The notes beneath the pieces were generated by a model, which was not told the origin of the DNA, did no database searches, and saw only the letters and a list, made by a program, of their open reading frames with translations. This document shows, one piece after another, positions 50,034 through 61,594 of a DNA stretch of 64,000 nt (position 1 is its first letter; each line of letters opens with the position of its first letter). The position numbers were made by a program, and so were the translations under genes. The stretch is from Paraspadella gotoi (taxonomy: Eukaryota > Chaetognatha), in contig CM119265.1 of NCBI GenBank assembly GCA_051294375.1, positions 7,760,629 through 7,824,628 of the forward strand, written 5' to 3'.

Positions 50034-50626
50034 GCCTCTTCAGCGCCTCTTTTGTTGATTGTTACGATTTTACCGTCCGTTTTTTTGCGATCAAAGGAAG
50101 TCTTTCAGAATCTCTATTTTTTAAAAGTTTTCAAGAAAATTCATTTTGACATGGTTGTTGGTTTCAAGTTTATTTGATTTTTCCTTGCCATTTGTATTAT
50201 TTAATTAAAAACCTAACTCATTAATCTAACTTTTATAGAAAGCGCAATATTCAATATTCAATATTCAAAGGTAAAATAAACAAAAGCAAAATTAATAAGT
50301 TTGTTTCCGCATTAAAAGAAATATTAACGGCAATTAAAGACCAAATAAACATCTCGTATTTAATCTTTCTTCTTTATTCTTCCCTTATACTCCCCTCTCT
50401 CTCTCTCTTTCTCTCCCTTTTATCTTCTTTCCTTCGTAACTCACTCCCCTCATTTCCTCCGCATTCCGTCCCCTCTCTCTCTTCCCATCTTTTTCTTTAT
50501 CTTTTTCCGCTAGACGACGCTACGATCGCTCAGCTTTGCTTTGATGTTGTCTGAGAAAACAAAAAAAAATCTCTCCTGACGTCGGAAACGTCGACGACTA
50601 ACGAAGAGAGGCGGGGGGAGAGTCTC

Positions 50627-50641
50627 GTTGTCATCGGTAAC
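50627..50641. promoter_or_regulatory. RFX X-box-like site, right arm, copy 2
   Basis: GTTGTCATCGGTAAC; differs from the left-arm mirror by one inserted base in the spacer. Confidence 0.45.
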
Positions 50642-51020
50642 GACGTGGCGCTTAAAGTTTCCTAGGGAGAGGTGGGGTCGGATAAGGAGGGTTTTGCTAC
50701 GGTCGCTCCGTGTCCACGGCCGCGTTGACACTGGTGCCATGCGGGCGGGGCAGAACTGAGAGGGGAGAGGGGAAGTCGCGTTGTCCGTTGGCGATGTCGT
50801 TATTAGAGCGGCAAGGATCGGAGAGAGAGAGAGAAGGAACTGAGAGAGAGAGAGAGAGAGGAAGAGAAGAGCAGAGAGAGAGTCGATGAAGAGGAGAGAG
50901 AGACAGTGTGAGAGGAGAGAGAGAGAGAGAGAGGAGAACAATCAAACAAAAGAGCAAATTTAAAAGAGTTTAAAAAGGATTCGTTTTCAAGATCGTTTCA
51001 AGATCGACGAATGAAGATTC

Positions 51021-51034
51021 GTTTCCATGGTAAC
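51021..51034. promoter_or_regulatory. RFX X-box, right arm, copy 1
   Basis: GTTTCCATGGTAAC is an exact match to the 14-bp RFX X-box consensus GTTNCCATGGNAAC. Confidence 0.6.
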
Positions 51035-51194
51035 GTACGCAGTAAACTCGTAATTTCGAGATTTTTATCGTTTTATCGTTTTACTGCGTCGCTATTAACC
51101 GTAGAATATTTGATCGTTGAAAACCGTTCGAGATTTGAAAATATACACTTATACAATATACATCATGCAACGAAACTTTTATCTTTTGAAAACG

Positions 51195-51202
51195 TGACGT
51201 CA
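51195..51202. promoter_or_regulatory. CRE TGACGTCA, right arm
   Basis: Exact CREB/ATF palindrome, about 160 bases from the nearest X-box. Confidence 0.4.
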
Positions 51203-51419
51203 TCGTCACGTCCCGCGGGTCCCTCTTTCCCTGCGAAGATCTCTTTCCTTGCGAAGATCTCTTGCCTTTCTGATAAATTCTTTCTGAGAACCGCAAGCGT
51301 CGGGGATCGATGACCCCGCAATCTGACATTTGCCAGAATGGCAATCTTCGAGATTTCGACGGGACTGTCAGATCAGTTCCTCGGATCTAATGACATCTCA
51401 TTTCCTCTGCTTTATATTA

Positions 51420-51420
<1 letters not shown>

Positions 51421-51500
<80 letters not shown>
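51421..51500. repeat. (CT)n microsatellite, right arm
   Basis: Pure CT run of about 80 bases. The mirror GA tract at 47,872-47,939 is shorter and interrupted. Confidence 0.95.
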
Positions 51501-51503
<3 letters not shown>

Positions 51504-52526
51504 CGTTGGCGTTATGAGCCTTTGTTCTGTGAACAAGTTGCCAGAGTTTGACATCAAGGACCAATAAACTGCGTAACGTTGGAAACAGCGTTGCCAGTTT
51601 TTTTTCTTTCCCGACTTTCTTTTCTGAGTCCGCTACGAAACTACACGTTTCTTTTCTCTTTTTCTTTTCTTTTCTTTTCTTTTTGTTCCATTTTTTTGCT
51701 ATTATTTTTTTCCTGGGAAAATATAATTTGCAAATTTTCATAAAACGAGAATTACTTTATCGGAATCGTTCCTTTGTCTCACTCTGGCTATTATTTCTCA
51801 CTAACTACTTCCTCCTTCTTTCCCGATATCAATTGGTTATATTTCTGCGATTCTCTATCGATTATTTTCTCGATCGATTTTTTTTTTTTTTTTTTTTTTT
51901 TGCGAATGTGTTCGTCGATGTTTCGCCTTAGTTCGATCCATGTCCTTGTTCGTCTATATATTCCACGTCCGCTTCGATCGCTTCCTCCAATTCAGTCGTG
52001 TTTCGCTCATCATTTTCTTTACTCCTTCCCCCTCCTCATATCACCCCCTCTTCGTCTCCCCTTCCACCTCACCGATACGTCAATCCTTTTTCTATATGTA
52101 CCTGTTGTTTAAATGCGTCGGTCTCCGTTCGTCTGGCGTCGTCGGTAATTGTCGGGTTGTCGTCTCGTTGACGTCTCGGCGTGACGGAGACGCCGGAGTC
52201 CCCGGGTCCCCCCCCCCTCGTCGCGACGACGTCACCGTCACGTCACTACCGCGTCACGATCGCGTCACGCGACGACTTTCCTGCATCACGTAATCGGTCG
52301 CGGTCGGTCGACGCGTCGGATAAGAGCCTCGATTCGGATCCGCGACGTCGAGAGTTCGATTCTCGACAGAGTACTTTTTTTTTCCCCCTTGTCGCAGGTT
52401 TGAAATCTCGCGATAACGACAAAAAATTTCACAATATCGAATTTTTCCCGATATAGAAAATCGATTGACGAATACGAAATGGCGATCGTTTTTATATATC
52501 GGGCGAAAAGGAAAAAGAAAATGGAA

Positions 52527-52617
52527 AAGACAGGAAAGGAAAGGAAAGGAAAGGAAAGCGAAGGGAAAGAAAGGAAAAGGAAAGGAAAGGAAAGGAAAGG
52601 AAAGGAAAAAAGGTAAT
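52527..52617. repeat. (AAAGG)n-type purine array, right arm
   Basis: Purine pentamer array; mirror of 46,640-46,790. Confidence 0.9.
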
Positions 52618-53194
52618 AGGGGAGGTTTCGCCCGTTCTTTTTCCCAGCTCCTACGCCCTCTCCTCTGCCCGATTTTTTTTTCGCCCGATGTGTGACGCTT
52701 GTGGCGATTCGACGGTCGACGACGTCGAGCTGTCGCCTGGACGTGATATTATAGTTCCATGTCGTCGTCGTCGTCTTTTCTTAGAATCGTTATCGCAGCT
52801 TTTGAGCGTGACCTAAGATTATTGTTAGTATTTTTTGTTAAGGAATGAGAGGAATTGAAAGGCAAGTCGAAGTCACGTCATTTTTGAAGGCTATCTACCC
52901 CTGGACTTTGGGAAGGCTATATTTAAGTTTACTTCTTCAAGCGTAAGGTGCCAAACGTTGCAAGGCCCCAACTAGGTCGACCATTGTCGTCCAAGAAGGC
53001 CAAACTGAAAGAAAAGTGCTTCTAAGATGGGACGACGGGTTTGAACTGGGTGATACTTTAAGACTAAAGAAAATTCGTCGGACTCTTTTCCTATTTTTGA
53101 CGCTTATTTAAGCAATCTTTCGGCGACAGTTGTTCGCTTTGAGTTTTGCCCTTATGAACTCTCAGCGACTGAATCACCGCAGGTGCCTCTAATT

Positions 53195-53195
<1 letters not shown>

Positions 53196-53250
<55 letters not shown>
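53196..53250. repeat. (CGT)n array, right arm
   Basis: About 55 bases of pure CGT units; mirror of the longer CGA array in the left arm. Confidence 0.95.
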
Positions 53251-53251
<1 letters not shown>

Positions 53252-53323
53252 GTATCGACGGCCTCGAATAACCAATGTATTTGACGTTTATCGATTTACG
53301 CTTATTATTTTCCCGGCGATAAA

Positions 53324-53338
53324 CCGGAAGTCACGTGA
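53324..53338. promoter_or_regulatory. ETS site joined to E-box
   Basis: CCGGAAGT runs straight into TCACGTGA. This pairing is common at animal core promoters. It lies 1.4 kb before the first recognised ASB exon and may mark a transcription start whose first exon I cannot see. Confidence 0.4.
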
Positions 53339-54016
53339 CCCGACTCCGCGCCTCTACTCGGTTGAGTTGTGGCCGATCGGGTTTGACGGGCGGCAAGGGA
53401 GCGGTGGGTTGAATAGAGTTGGATTGAGTGGATAGAGTGGATTTGGATAGAGTGGAGCCGGAAGAAAAGGGGGGGAGAAAAAGAAGCGAGGGGGCGAGAA
53501 AGGTAGATATAAAGGAAATTAAAAGAGAAAAGTTGAAGGAATGGAATCAAAATAAACATTTGATCAATATTAAGCCTCGGCTTCTTTATTATTCTCGGTT
53601 TTTCCTCAGATCGGGATTTTATGACCGCCTCGACATTTTTCTGAGACACAATACTCAGATTATTTTCGTTTCAAGGAAAGTAACAAACGTTTATTGTCAC
53701 AAACTCTTTACATATATCGACTTTTCACCAACAGACGGACAGAGGACGGACGCACCGATCCGCAGAGCCCCCACGGCTTAGCTAAATTAAAAAAAAAGGC
53801 CAAAAACGCCAAAAAATTTAAATTGGATCGTTGATTAATTTATTAGCTCCCAAAATATAATTCCTCATTAAAGTTTTCCGTTAAATTCGCTCATGGCACC
53901 TGTTGTTCTTTTGCTCATGGCACCTGTTGTTCTTTTGGAAGCGAATGGCGTTCGGCCTTCGCAACGACCGCTTCGCACCTGGGAGTTCAAAAAAATTGAT
54001 TTTTAATTTTAAAAGT

Positions 54017-54017
<1 letters not shown>

Positions 54018-54115
<98 letters not shown>

Positions 54116-54121
54116 GAGAGA
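54018..54121. repeat. (GA)n microsatellite, right arm
   Basis: GA tract of about 100 bases with one break. The left-arm mirror has a unique insert of about 48 bases. Confidence 0.95.
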
Positions 54122-54716
54122 GCCGAAATTAAATTCGATGTGATCGTGAATCTCATCAGTGTTATGGTTTTTATTAGTCTTTATCGTTTTAAATAGATGT
54201 TAAATAATAAGAAATCTTAGTGATTATAAATTATGTTAATCGTTTACACAATTATTCTTTGTATATGTATATCAACGAAGGAAGTTGAAAAACAGAGCTT
54301 ATCAAAAATATTTTCATTGAGTGAATTTCCCGCAAAAATATGATTCATAGATTTTACCCGCATCTCTCTTTACTTTTTCGTTTATCATTCTAAATCAAAT
54401 TTTTAAGTATTATTGCTTCCCTGAAAAATAAACTTCAAAGTTAAATACAATTAAATAAAAAAAAATCGTTAAAAGAAAACAGGAAGAGAAAAACAAACAT
54501 TTAATCCAGCTGAATGATTTTTTTAAAAAATAAACTAACAAGAATAAATCTCGTATATTTTCTATCGAAAAATAGTCGCTAAGCCTGAACTTAAGTCTGT
54601 CAACACGATGTTTTTGTTTCTTTCGCAGCTTATTAAGAATTTATAGTCGCAAGATTGAGACAGACGATCGTACAAATACGAAATTATATTTCGTCGAATG
54701 TCAATAACATTTTTAG

Positions 54717-57700
54717 CATCACGTGATCCAAATCGCCATCGACCACGCCTACTTGATGGAAGATCGGAATTCCTCTCCGCCGCCGCCGTCCGGACGCCCC
54801 GAACACGTCTACCTCACCCGCACTTTCTCCCGCCATTTCGACGCCGCCGCTGCTCTGTTCCGCGCCGTCGCTGCTGACGACGCCTCTGCTGTCGTCGCCA
54901 TTCTCGACCAACATCCCGACGGCGTTCTTTGGCGAAAGCCGCCGGAGAGCGTCCTCGGCGCCGCATGCGCTTCCGATCGCCGCGCAATCGCCGACGCCGT
55001 CCTGACGCACGTGGAAAGGCGCCGCGACGCCGGCCTCCTCGACGCCGTCGTCAATTTCGCCGACGACAAAGAGTGGACGCCGGTTCTCTACGCCTCACGA
55101 AATGGCGCCGTCGAATTGACGAGGCGCTTGGCCGGTCTCGGCGCCGATCTAAACGCGCAGAACTTCCTCTGCCGATCGCCGCTTATCTACGCGACGCTGG
55201 GCGGACATCGTGAAGTCGCCGAGTTTCTTGTGATGTCAACGGAGGTCGATTTAAAGGCGGAGTTCGGAATAGCGTACAGGGACACCGCCTACAGTTACTA
55301 TGGAAACGAGAACTGCGTCCGAAACAGAAAGATGATGACGATACTGCATTGCTTGGCCAAGGTGATAGATTGGTGGGCGGGCGCTAGATCGGTTGAGTTG
55401 TTCATATTGATTTACATATATTTAACATTAACGCCATTTTATTCACAAAAAAGCTATCATGAACCAAAAGAAAGAACATTTTGGAAACCTTGATTGCAGG
55501 GTTGATTTTCACCACGCTTTAACAAATCAGCTCCACTAGTGTAAAAAAAACTAACTTGTTTTTGTAGATAAAAATTTGTATTTATTTATATTCCAATTCA
55601 AAATAGATTTTCTTTTCGTATTCTCCTAATTTATGTCACGTTTTTCCTCTCGACTTTCTTCATTTAGTTCATTCTTTGAAAGGTCCCCAAAGACAAGCGA
55701 GTGCACCTCCCAACAGTTTAGGTGTGCAACTCAAATACTTGCAACAAGGTTTATGCTCGTGGCAAGTTCCCCACCAAGCAGTACAACCGCCCTGTCCGAA
55801 TTTAATATCTCTATTTTACAAATACTACCATTGGATTATAAATATTAATCGTTTCAACTTCAACTGTACCCCGTCCATTCTTTTCTCCTGTTTTGCTCTT
55901 TTGTTCAAAAATACTTTAAGAAGTTTCGTCTTCGCTTGTTTTTCATATTTTCCCTTTTGCCCCTTGAATCGAATGAGAAGATAAAGGAAAATATGCGTTA
56001 AGAAAAGGAGTTAGAGATCATCAACCAGAATTTTCCTTCTTACTTTTCTTGCCGCCAGAGAGAAGGCGATGGTCGCCATCAGGAGAATCAAAACGAAAGT
56101 CTTCATTGTGCAATTATTTTTTTTTAAAAATGAAGAAATAAAAAAGGAAAAAAAAAGGAAATACTTTTAAACTGAACTAAAAACACTAAAGCTTATAACT
56201 AACATACATGACTAAGAAGTTTATTTATCTCGTAAAAACAACGCGGAGGGGTCATCACCGAGGTTTCGTATTGTTATATTTTACCCATGATCATTTTAAT
56301 TTTTTTATAACTATTTATTTTTTAAAATATTTTATATTATCTTATTTATTTTATTTAATTATTATTACTGTTACTTAAAGCCATATAAGTTATAATCGAA
56401 AACGTCAACCCCATTTTCACATTGCCCACCGCTGCGCCGACCGCTCCGATCCCGCCGTAGCACTCCTCTAGCGCGGCGTCGCAGCGTCTCGTCGCCGACG
56501 TCACGGACGTCATTTTGAAGAGAGAGGCGTCCATAGTCGACTCGCGCGCCGCTAACGGAGAGACGGCGTTGCATCTCGCCTGCAAGGAGGACAATCACCA
56601 GATGGTGGAAGTGATTCTTCGTCACGGTGCGAGGGTCAACGTTCCGAACGAGATAGGAAAGGATTTGAGCCTCAATGGCCAAGGATTTTCGACGATTGCA
56701 GATTCTCTTTGATCGTAATTTTCTCGTTGTCATTCAGGGATGACGCCGTTGTTCCTCTGTTTTCGTGGTCCGTTTCAGGGTCATCTGGCGGAAGACTCGG
56801 GAGATCGACGTTGCCTTCGATTGATGCTCGATCATCCGGAGACAAAGGTCCGAGAAATGTTGGAGATCAAGACCAAGGCTTGTTATATGCAGTTAATTTA
56901 ATTTTCATTTAATACCATTTCATACCATACAGTGTGTATATAAACGAAATGGAATACTGATAAAAATTAATGAAATATTTCGATTCACCGCTTGGTAGCC
57001 GAGTTTTTTCTATTCGCGCCGAGGCTTTAACAACAATTCCAGATTCGGTATCGCGACCGCTACGGTCACTACCCGGTCCACATCGCCGTCCGCCACGAAG
57101 ACATGCTCGGTCTCCAGCTTCTGGCCGCCAGCGGAGCCGATTTCGATGTCTTGGATCAGTACAACAATCTCCCCGTCCACTTGGCCGCTGGGGAAAACCT
57201 CGCGGAGATAGTGGACTTTATTCTGGAGATGGACAACAGGTAGCGGGGTAGGAGGAGGAGGTGAAGGAGGTCGAGGGCTTTGAGATGCAAGTACATTCTC
57301 ACATAAAAAAAGGCCGTTCGGACATCATATCCCAACCTTAGTAACTGGCATAAACGAGACGAGGCGGTTATACCCATCTGAAGCAAGCCTTGCGTAAAAT
57401 CTGCAGTTCCGTCAAGCGAGGGCGCTGACAGAAAACTCCGCGAGGCCTCTCGGTCTCGGTCTCGGACACAAAAGTTGAAGAGGGGACGTGGAGGGCAAAT
57501 TGGAAGCGCCGAAGGAGAAGACGCTTCACTTATCAAATCTATTAAATGTCAATCTGCTCATCTCTCTAATCCATTTCTCAGTCTCGTCAACGCCCGCGGA
57601 GGGATCGTCTACAACACACCCCTCACCTACCTCTTCTCCTCTTCCTCCTCCTCCTCCTCCTCCTCCTTCCTCCCCTCTCTCCGCGTCCTCCTCCGCCACG

Positions 57701-58182
57701 GCGCCGATGTCAACGTTCGCAACGCCTACGACGCCTCTCCCGCGGCGCTGGCGGTCGAGCGGCGCCGTTGGGACGCCTTCCGGCTGCTGTGGCTCGCCGG
57801 CGCCGAATTCGACGAAGAGGCGACGAAGAGGGCGCTGGAGGAAGAGGAGGAGGAGGAGGAGGAAGAGGAAATGGATTTCCCTCCGCTCGCCCGTCAGGAT
57901 TCGAGCCAAGCCGCGATGAAGGAATGGTGCCAAGAGTTTCTCTCTCGTCGGCCTCTGCCTCTCACTCATTTGGCGCGCATTCGAATTCGGCGAGATCTCG
58001 GCGGCGCCGGGCTCAGATGGATCGTCGGCGCAGGAAGGAAGGGCGGAACCGGCGCCGGAGATGATGATGGAACCGGAGAAGGAAGAGTCGGATCGAGAGA
58101 GGAGATGATCACGAAGGGACTTCAGCTGCCGAAAGTAGTGATCAAGTTTTTGACTTTGGCTGATGAATTGGATGGGAGGTGA
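54717..58182 (+). CDS. ASB-type ankyrin repeat and SOCS-box protein
   Basis: Exon 54717-55361 (215 codons, after TTTTTAG) encodes at least four ankyrin repeats with Leu-Tyr-Ala-Ser-Arg-Asn-Gly and Gly-Ala-Asp-Leu-Asn turns. A middle exon at about 56,390-56,880 continues the repeats (Glu-Thr-Ala-Leu-His-Leu-Ala-Cys) but holds several one-base frameshifts. Exon 57043-57239 and exon 57582-58182 join in phase 2 to 1. The last exon has a Ser run, an ankyrin repeat, a Glu11 tract and a C-terminal SOCS box: Leu-Thr-His-Leu-Ala-Arg-Ile-Arg-Ile-Arg-Arg and, after a Gly-rich insert, Leu-Gln-Leu-Pro-Lys. SOCS boxes recruit elongin B/C and Cullin-5, so ASBs pick substrates for ubiquitination. The usual BC-box Cys is Ala here. 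The 5' end is unknown. A knottin gene sits antisense in the first visible intron. AATAAA occurs at 58,700. Confidence 0.8.
55581..55586 (-). terminator. Polyadenylation signal AATAAA for the knottin gene
   Basis: AATAAA on the minus strand 83 bases past the TGA stop, a usual distance for an animal 3' untranslated region. Confidence 0.5.
55669..56106 (-). CDS. Secreted cystine-knot (knottin/ICK) peptide precursor
   Basis: Three exons, 56106-56044, 55962-55870 and 55791-55669, all phase 0, with GTAAGA and GTACAG donors and AG acceptors, encode a 92-residue precursor. Exon 1 is a typical signal peptide (Lys near the start, then a Leu/Ile/Val/Ala core). Exon 2 is a Lys/Arg-rich propeptide with no Cys and a basic pair near its end. 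Exon 3 holds all six Cys in the order C-x6-C-x5-CC-x4-C-x10-C, the inhibitor cystine-knot pattern. Known knottins with this build include venom toxins, antimicrobial peptides and channel- or receptor-binding signals; the sequence does not say which. A minus-strand AATAAA lies at 55586-55581, 83 bases after the stop. The gene is nested antisense in an ASB intron. The mirror copy in the left arm is broken. Confidence 0.85.
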
Positions 58183-58183
58183 A

Positions 58184-58184
58184 G

Positions 58185-58268
<84 letters not shown>
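58184..58268. repeat. (CT)n microsatellite
   Basis: CT run starting a few bases after the ASB stop codon. The left-arm mirror region is not a clean tract. Confidence 0.95.
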
Positions 58269-58271
<3 letters not shown>

Positions 58272-58514
58272 TGTTATCTCTCTCCCCCTAGCCATCCCCA
58301 AACTCCGCATAAAAATAACTAGAACAGAAAGTATTTCAACTGTTTCGCTTTTCTCATATTTTTTCTTTCATTTTTTTTTCGTCGTCCTACTTCGTCTCCC
58401 GTCGTCATCTCCGTTAAAAGCGTTCCGCGCTGTACTAAGCGTGGATTTAACGTTTGTTTGTTTCGAAACCATTGGCGGGATTTACGACTTTGGCTGCCTC
58501 CTTTTTAGTTTTAA

Positions 58515-58641
<127 letters not shown>

Positions 58642-59688
58642 TCTTTTGTTTTCTTCTTCCTTAAACCCCCCAACCCTCCCCATTTTTTTCTCTCTTTTCA
58701 ATAAATAAACGCGAAAACGACAAAGACAGACTATTTATTCAGTTTTTATATTCGTAATGAATCTTAAACGTTTGGAAGAAAACGCGTCGTAGAGAACAAA
58801 TAATGTCCTTTAATTATTTTTTTTTAATTTCCGAAAAAAAAATACATGGCGAGACATGGCGAGACATGGCGAGGTCTGCTCCATGGACTCGGGTTATATT
58901 TTCTAGAGAAAAAGAAAAAAAAAATTCCAGCTTCATGGTTTTTTTCTTCGTCAATTTAGAAACGGATTTATTTGTCCTTCCCGTTTCTCTTGTCTCTCCG
59001 TCTCTATCTCTCTTTTTCCTTTTTCTTTTCTTCTCTTTCCTTTTTTTCTTTTCTTCTCTTTTCTTTTTTTTTTCCATCTCTCTTCTTTCCTCTTCTGCTT
59101 CAATGATCTCGTTGCTCGAAAAGATTGAAGAGACAAAGAGAGAGAAAATGGAAAGAAGAGGAAGGGGAGGAGGAGGGGGAAGAGGAGGAGGAGGAAGGGA
59201 GGGGAATTTGATAGAAAGCGAAGAGAGGGGAAAACAGAGAGGGAGGGAGGGGTTGAAAGAAGAAGAGATAAATAAATAACAGATCGACGTATGTACGAAA
59301 GGAGAGAGGAAAAGTCAGTGACTGCTTTTCTAATTGATTGATTGTACGATTGTACGTACATTCGCTTGAGTGGTTTAGTTTTATCTTTATCTTTGAATTT
59401 AATTTTTAAATATATACATCTATATTTTTTAACAAAATTGCCCTGACAAGTCCAAAAGAGGAAGATATTTAATAGTAAGTTAAATACGTAGCAGTACGTA
59501 GCACTCGTAAGTTGAAAACAGATTGAAAACACTGACAGTCTCACATTGATTTAAAAAAAGATAGATATTGCCTTTTTATTGGTTTTTTTTTAAATTAGGT
59601 TAATATTATTCACATTGCTTTTTGTAAATTCTCTTCAGTTTAGACTAAGGTCAGATGACAATATATAAAATTTTATCAAGTCTAACAA

Positions 59689-59730
<42 letters not shown>

Positions 59731-60296
59731 TCTCTCTCTCCCTCCTTTTTTCTCTCTACGAAATTGGTTTGTATCGAGGGCATTTTTCTTTCCGCTATGT
59801 GACGAGAAGCGACATGAATTTATTATCTATTATAGAGAAAAAGGAGGAGGAGTTTCCGCCTTCGAACTCGCCATTTTGTTGTCGTCGTTGTTGTTATTTA
59901 CGTTTTATTTTTTGTTTATGTTTTATCGGTGTCATATGTTTGGGCTGTGGTAAAAACGGAGAAATTTTCCACAACGTATGTAGCACTTTTGATATTTTTA
60001 TAAATATTCATTTTTTTATATCCAATACCCTTTTTTTTTACGCATATTGCCAAATTATTGTTTGCCCTTGTAGACGTCGTCGTCGTCGTCACATTCAACT
60101 TCAACTTGTCACCATTAGACGAACTCGGCGTCCTGAATTACATTTAATATGATAAAAAATAAATGAGCTTAAAACTATAAGCGGCGAAGCGACTTCTCAA
60201 TTTGTTTTCGAAGCGCAGAATCAAGTGCACAATACATCTCAACCATGAACACTAATGCGTAGTGAAAGTTGCAGATCAAAATTCGAATAGTTGTTC

Positions 60297-60581
60297 NNNN
60301 NNNNNNNNNNNNNNNNNNNNNNNNNNNNNNNNNNNNNNNNNNNNNNNNNNNNNNNNNNNNNNNNNNNNNNNNNNNNNNNNNNNNNNNNNNNNNNNNNNNN
60401 NNNNNNNNNNNNNNNNNNNNNNNNNNNNNNNNNNNNNNNNNNNNNNNNNNNNNNNNNNNNNNNNNNNNNNNNNNNNNNNNNNNNNNNNNNNNNNNNNNNN
60501 NNNNNNNNNNNNNNNNNNNNNNNNNNNNNNNNNNNNNNNNNNNNNNNNNNNNNNNNNNNNNNNNNNNNNNNNNNNNNNNNN
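60297..60581. other. Assembly gap (285 N)
   Basis: Run of N in AT-rich DNA. Confidence 0.99.
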
Positions 60582-61064
60582 TTTAGTTTTGAAAGCAGAT
60601 TCGAACTCCTCATAAAAATTTGATAAAAGAAAATATAAGTCGTAATCAAAAATTCTTTTATTAAGTTAACTAAAAATTTTTTAAAAAAAATTTGTATACA
60701 AAAATTAAATTATAAGTTAACTATAACAGTTTTTTAGGATTTTGACCCACTTAATGAAATAATTTTCTAAAGAGAGTTGCTTCCTTTTATCAACTTAAAA
60801 AAAAAGAAGAAAAATCCCTATGTATAAATATGGCCGTATGCAAAAATTTAAAAATAAAAAGTATGTTTTTTTTATTTAAAAATGTTCACAGGTACAAGCC
60901 TGCTCACGAATTTTTATTCAACTTGATTTTAATATTTTTGCTACGCTTTAGTGGACACTGAACACTGCAGAAAGAAACAGGAAAAGAGCGCATGGAAAGA
61001 ATGCTTTCTGTTCTCATTTCGTTGAGTTGATTCGCCATTAGGTTATAATTAGAAGGGAGAGGAA

Positions 61065-61279
61065 NNNNNNNNNNNNNNNNNNNNNNNNNNNNNNNNNNNN
61101 NNNNNNNNNNNNNNNNNNNNNNNNNNNNNNNNNNNNNNNNNNNNNNNNNNNNNNNNNNNNNNNNNNNNNNNNNNNNNNNNNNNNNNNNNNNNNNNNNNNN
61201 NNNNNNNNNNNNNNNNNNNNNNNNNNNNNNNNNNNNNNNNNNNNNNNNNNNNNNNNNNNNNNNNNNNNNNNNNNNNNNN
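61065..61279. other. Assembly gap (215 N)
   Basis: Run of N; the left edge is purine-rich. Confidence 0.99.
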
Positions 61280-61368
61280 AGTGATCACATGATCTTATCG
61301 TTAATTAGAATCGTAGCAAACAACTTGGTTGAAAGGAAAATCGTCCTTCGCGAAATCAGAGATATCAT

Positions 61369-61594
61369 TGTCGTTTTCGTCGTCGTCGTCGTTTTCGTCG
61401 TCTTCATCTTCGTCGTCGTCGTCGTTTTCGCCGTCGTCGTCGTCGTTTTCGTCGTCGNNNNNNNNNNNNNNNNNNNNNNNNNNNNNNNNNNNNNNNNNNN
61501 NNNNNNNNNNNNNNNNNNNNNNNNNNNNNNNNNNNNNNNNNNNNNNNNNNNNNNNNNNNNNNNNNNNNNNNNNNNCGTCGTCGTCGTCGTCGTC
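61369..61594. repeat. (CGT)n array containing a gap
   Basis: CGT units on both sides of a 118-N gap (61458-61575), so the gap is almost surely more of the same repeat. Confidence 0.9.
61458..61575. other. Assembly gap (118 N)
   Basis: Run of N inside the CGT array. Confidence 0.99.
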
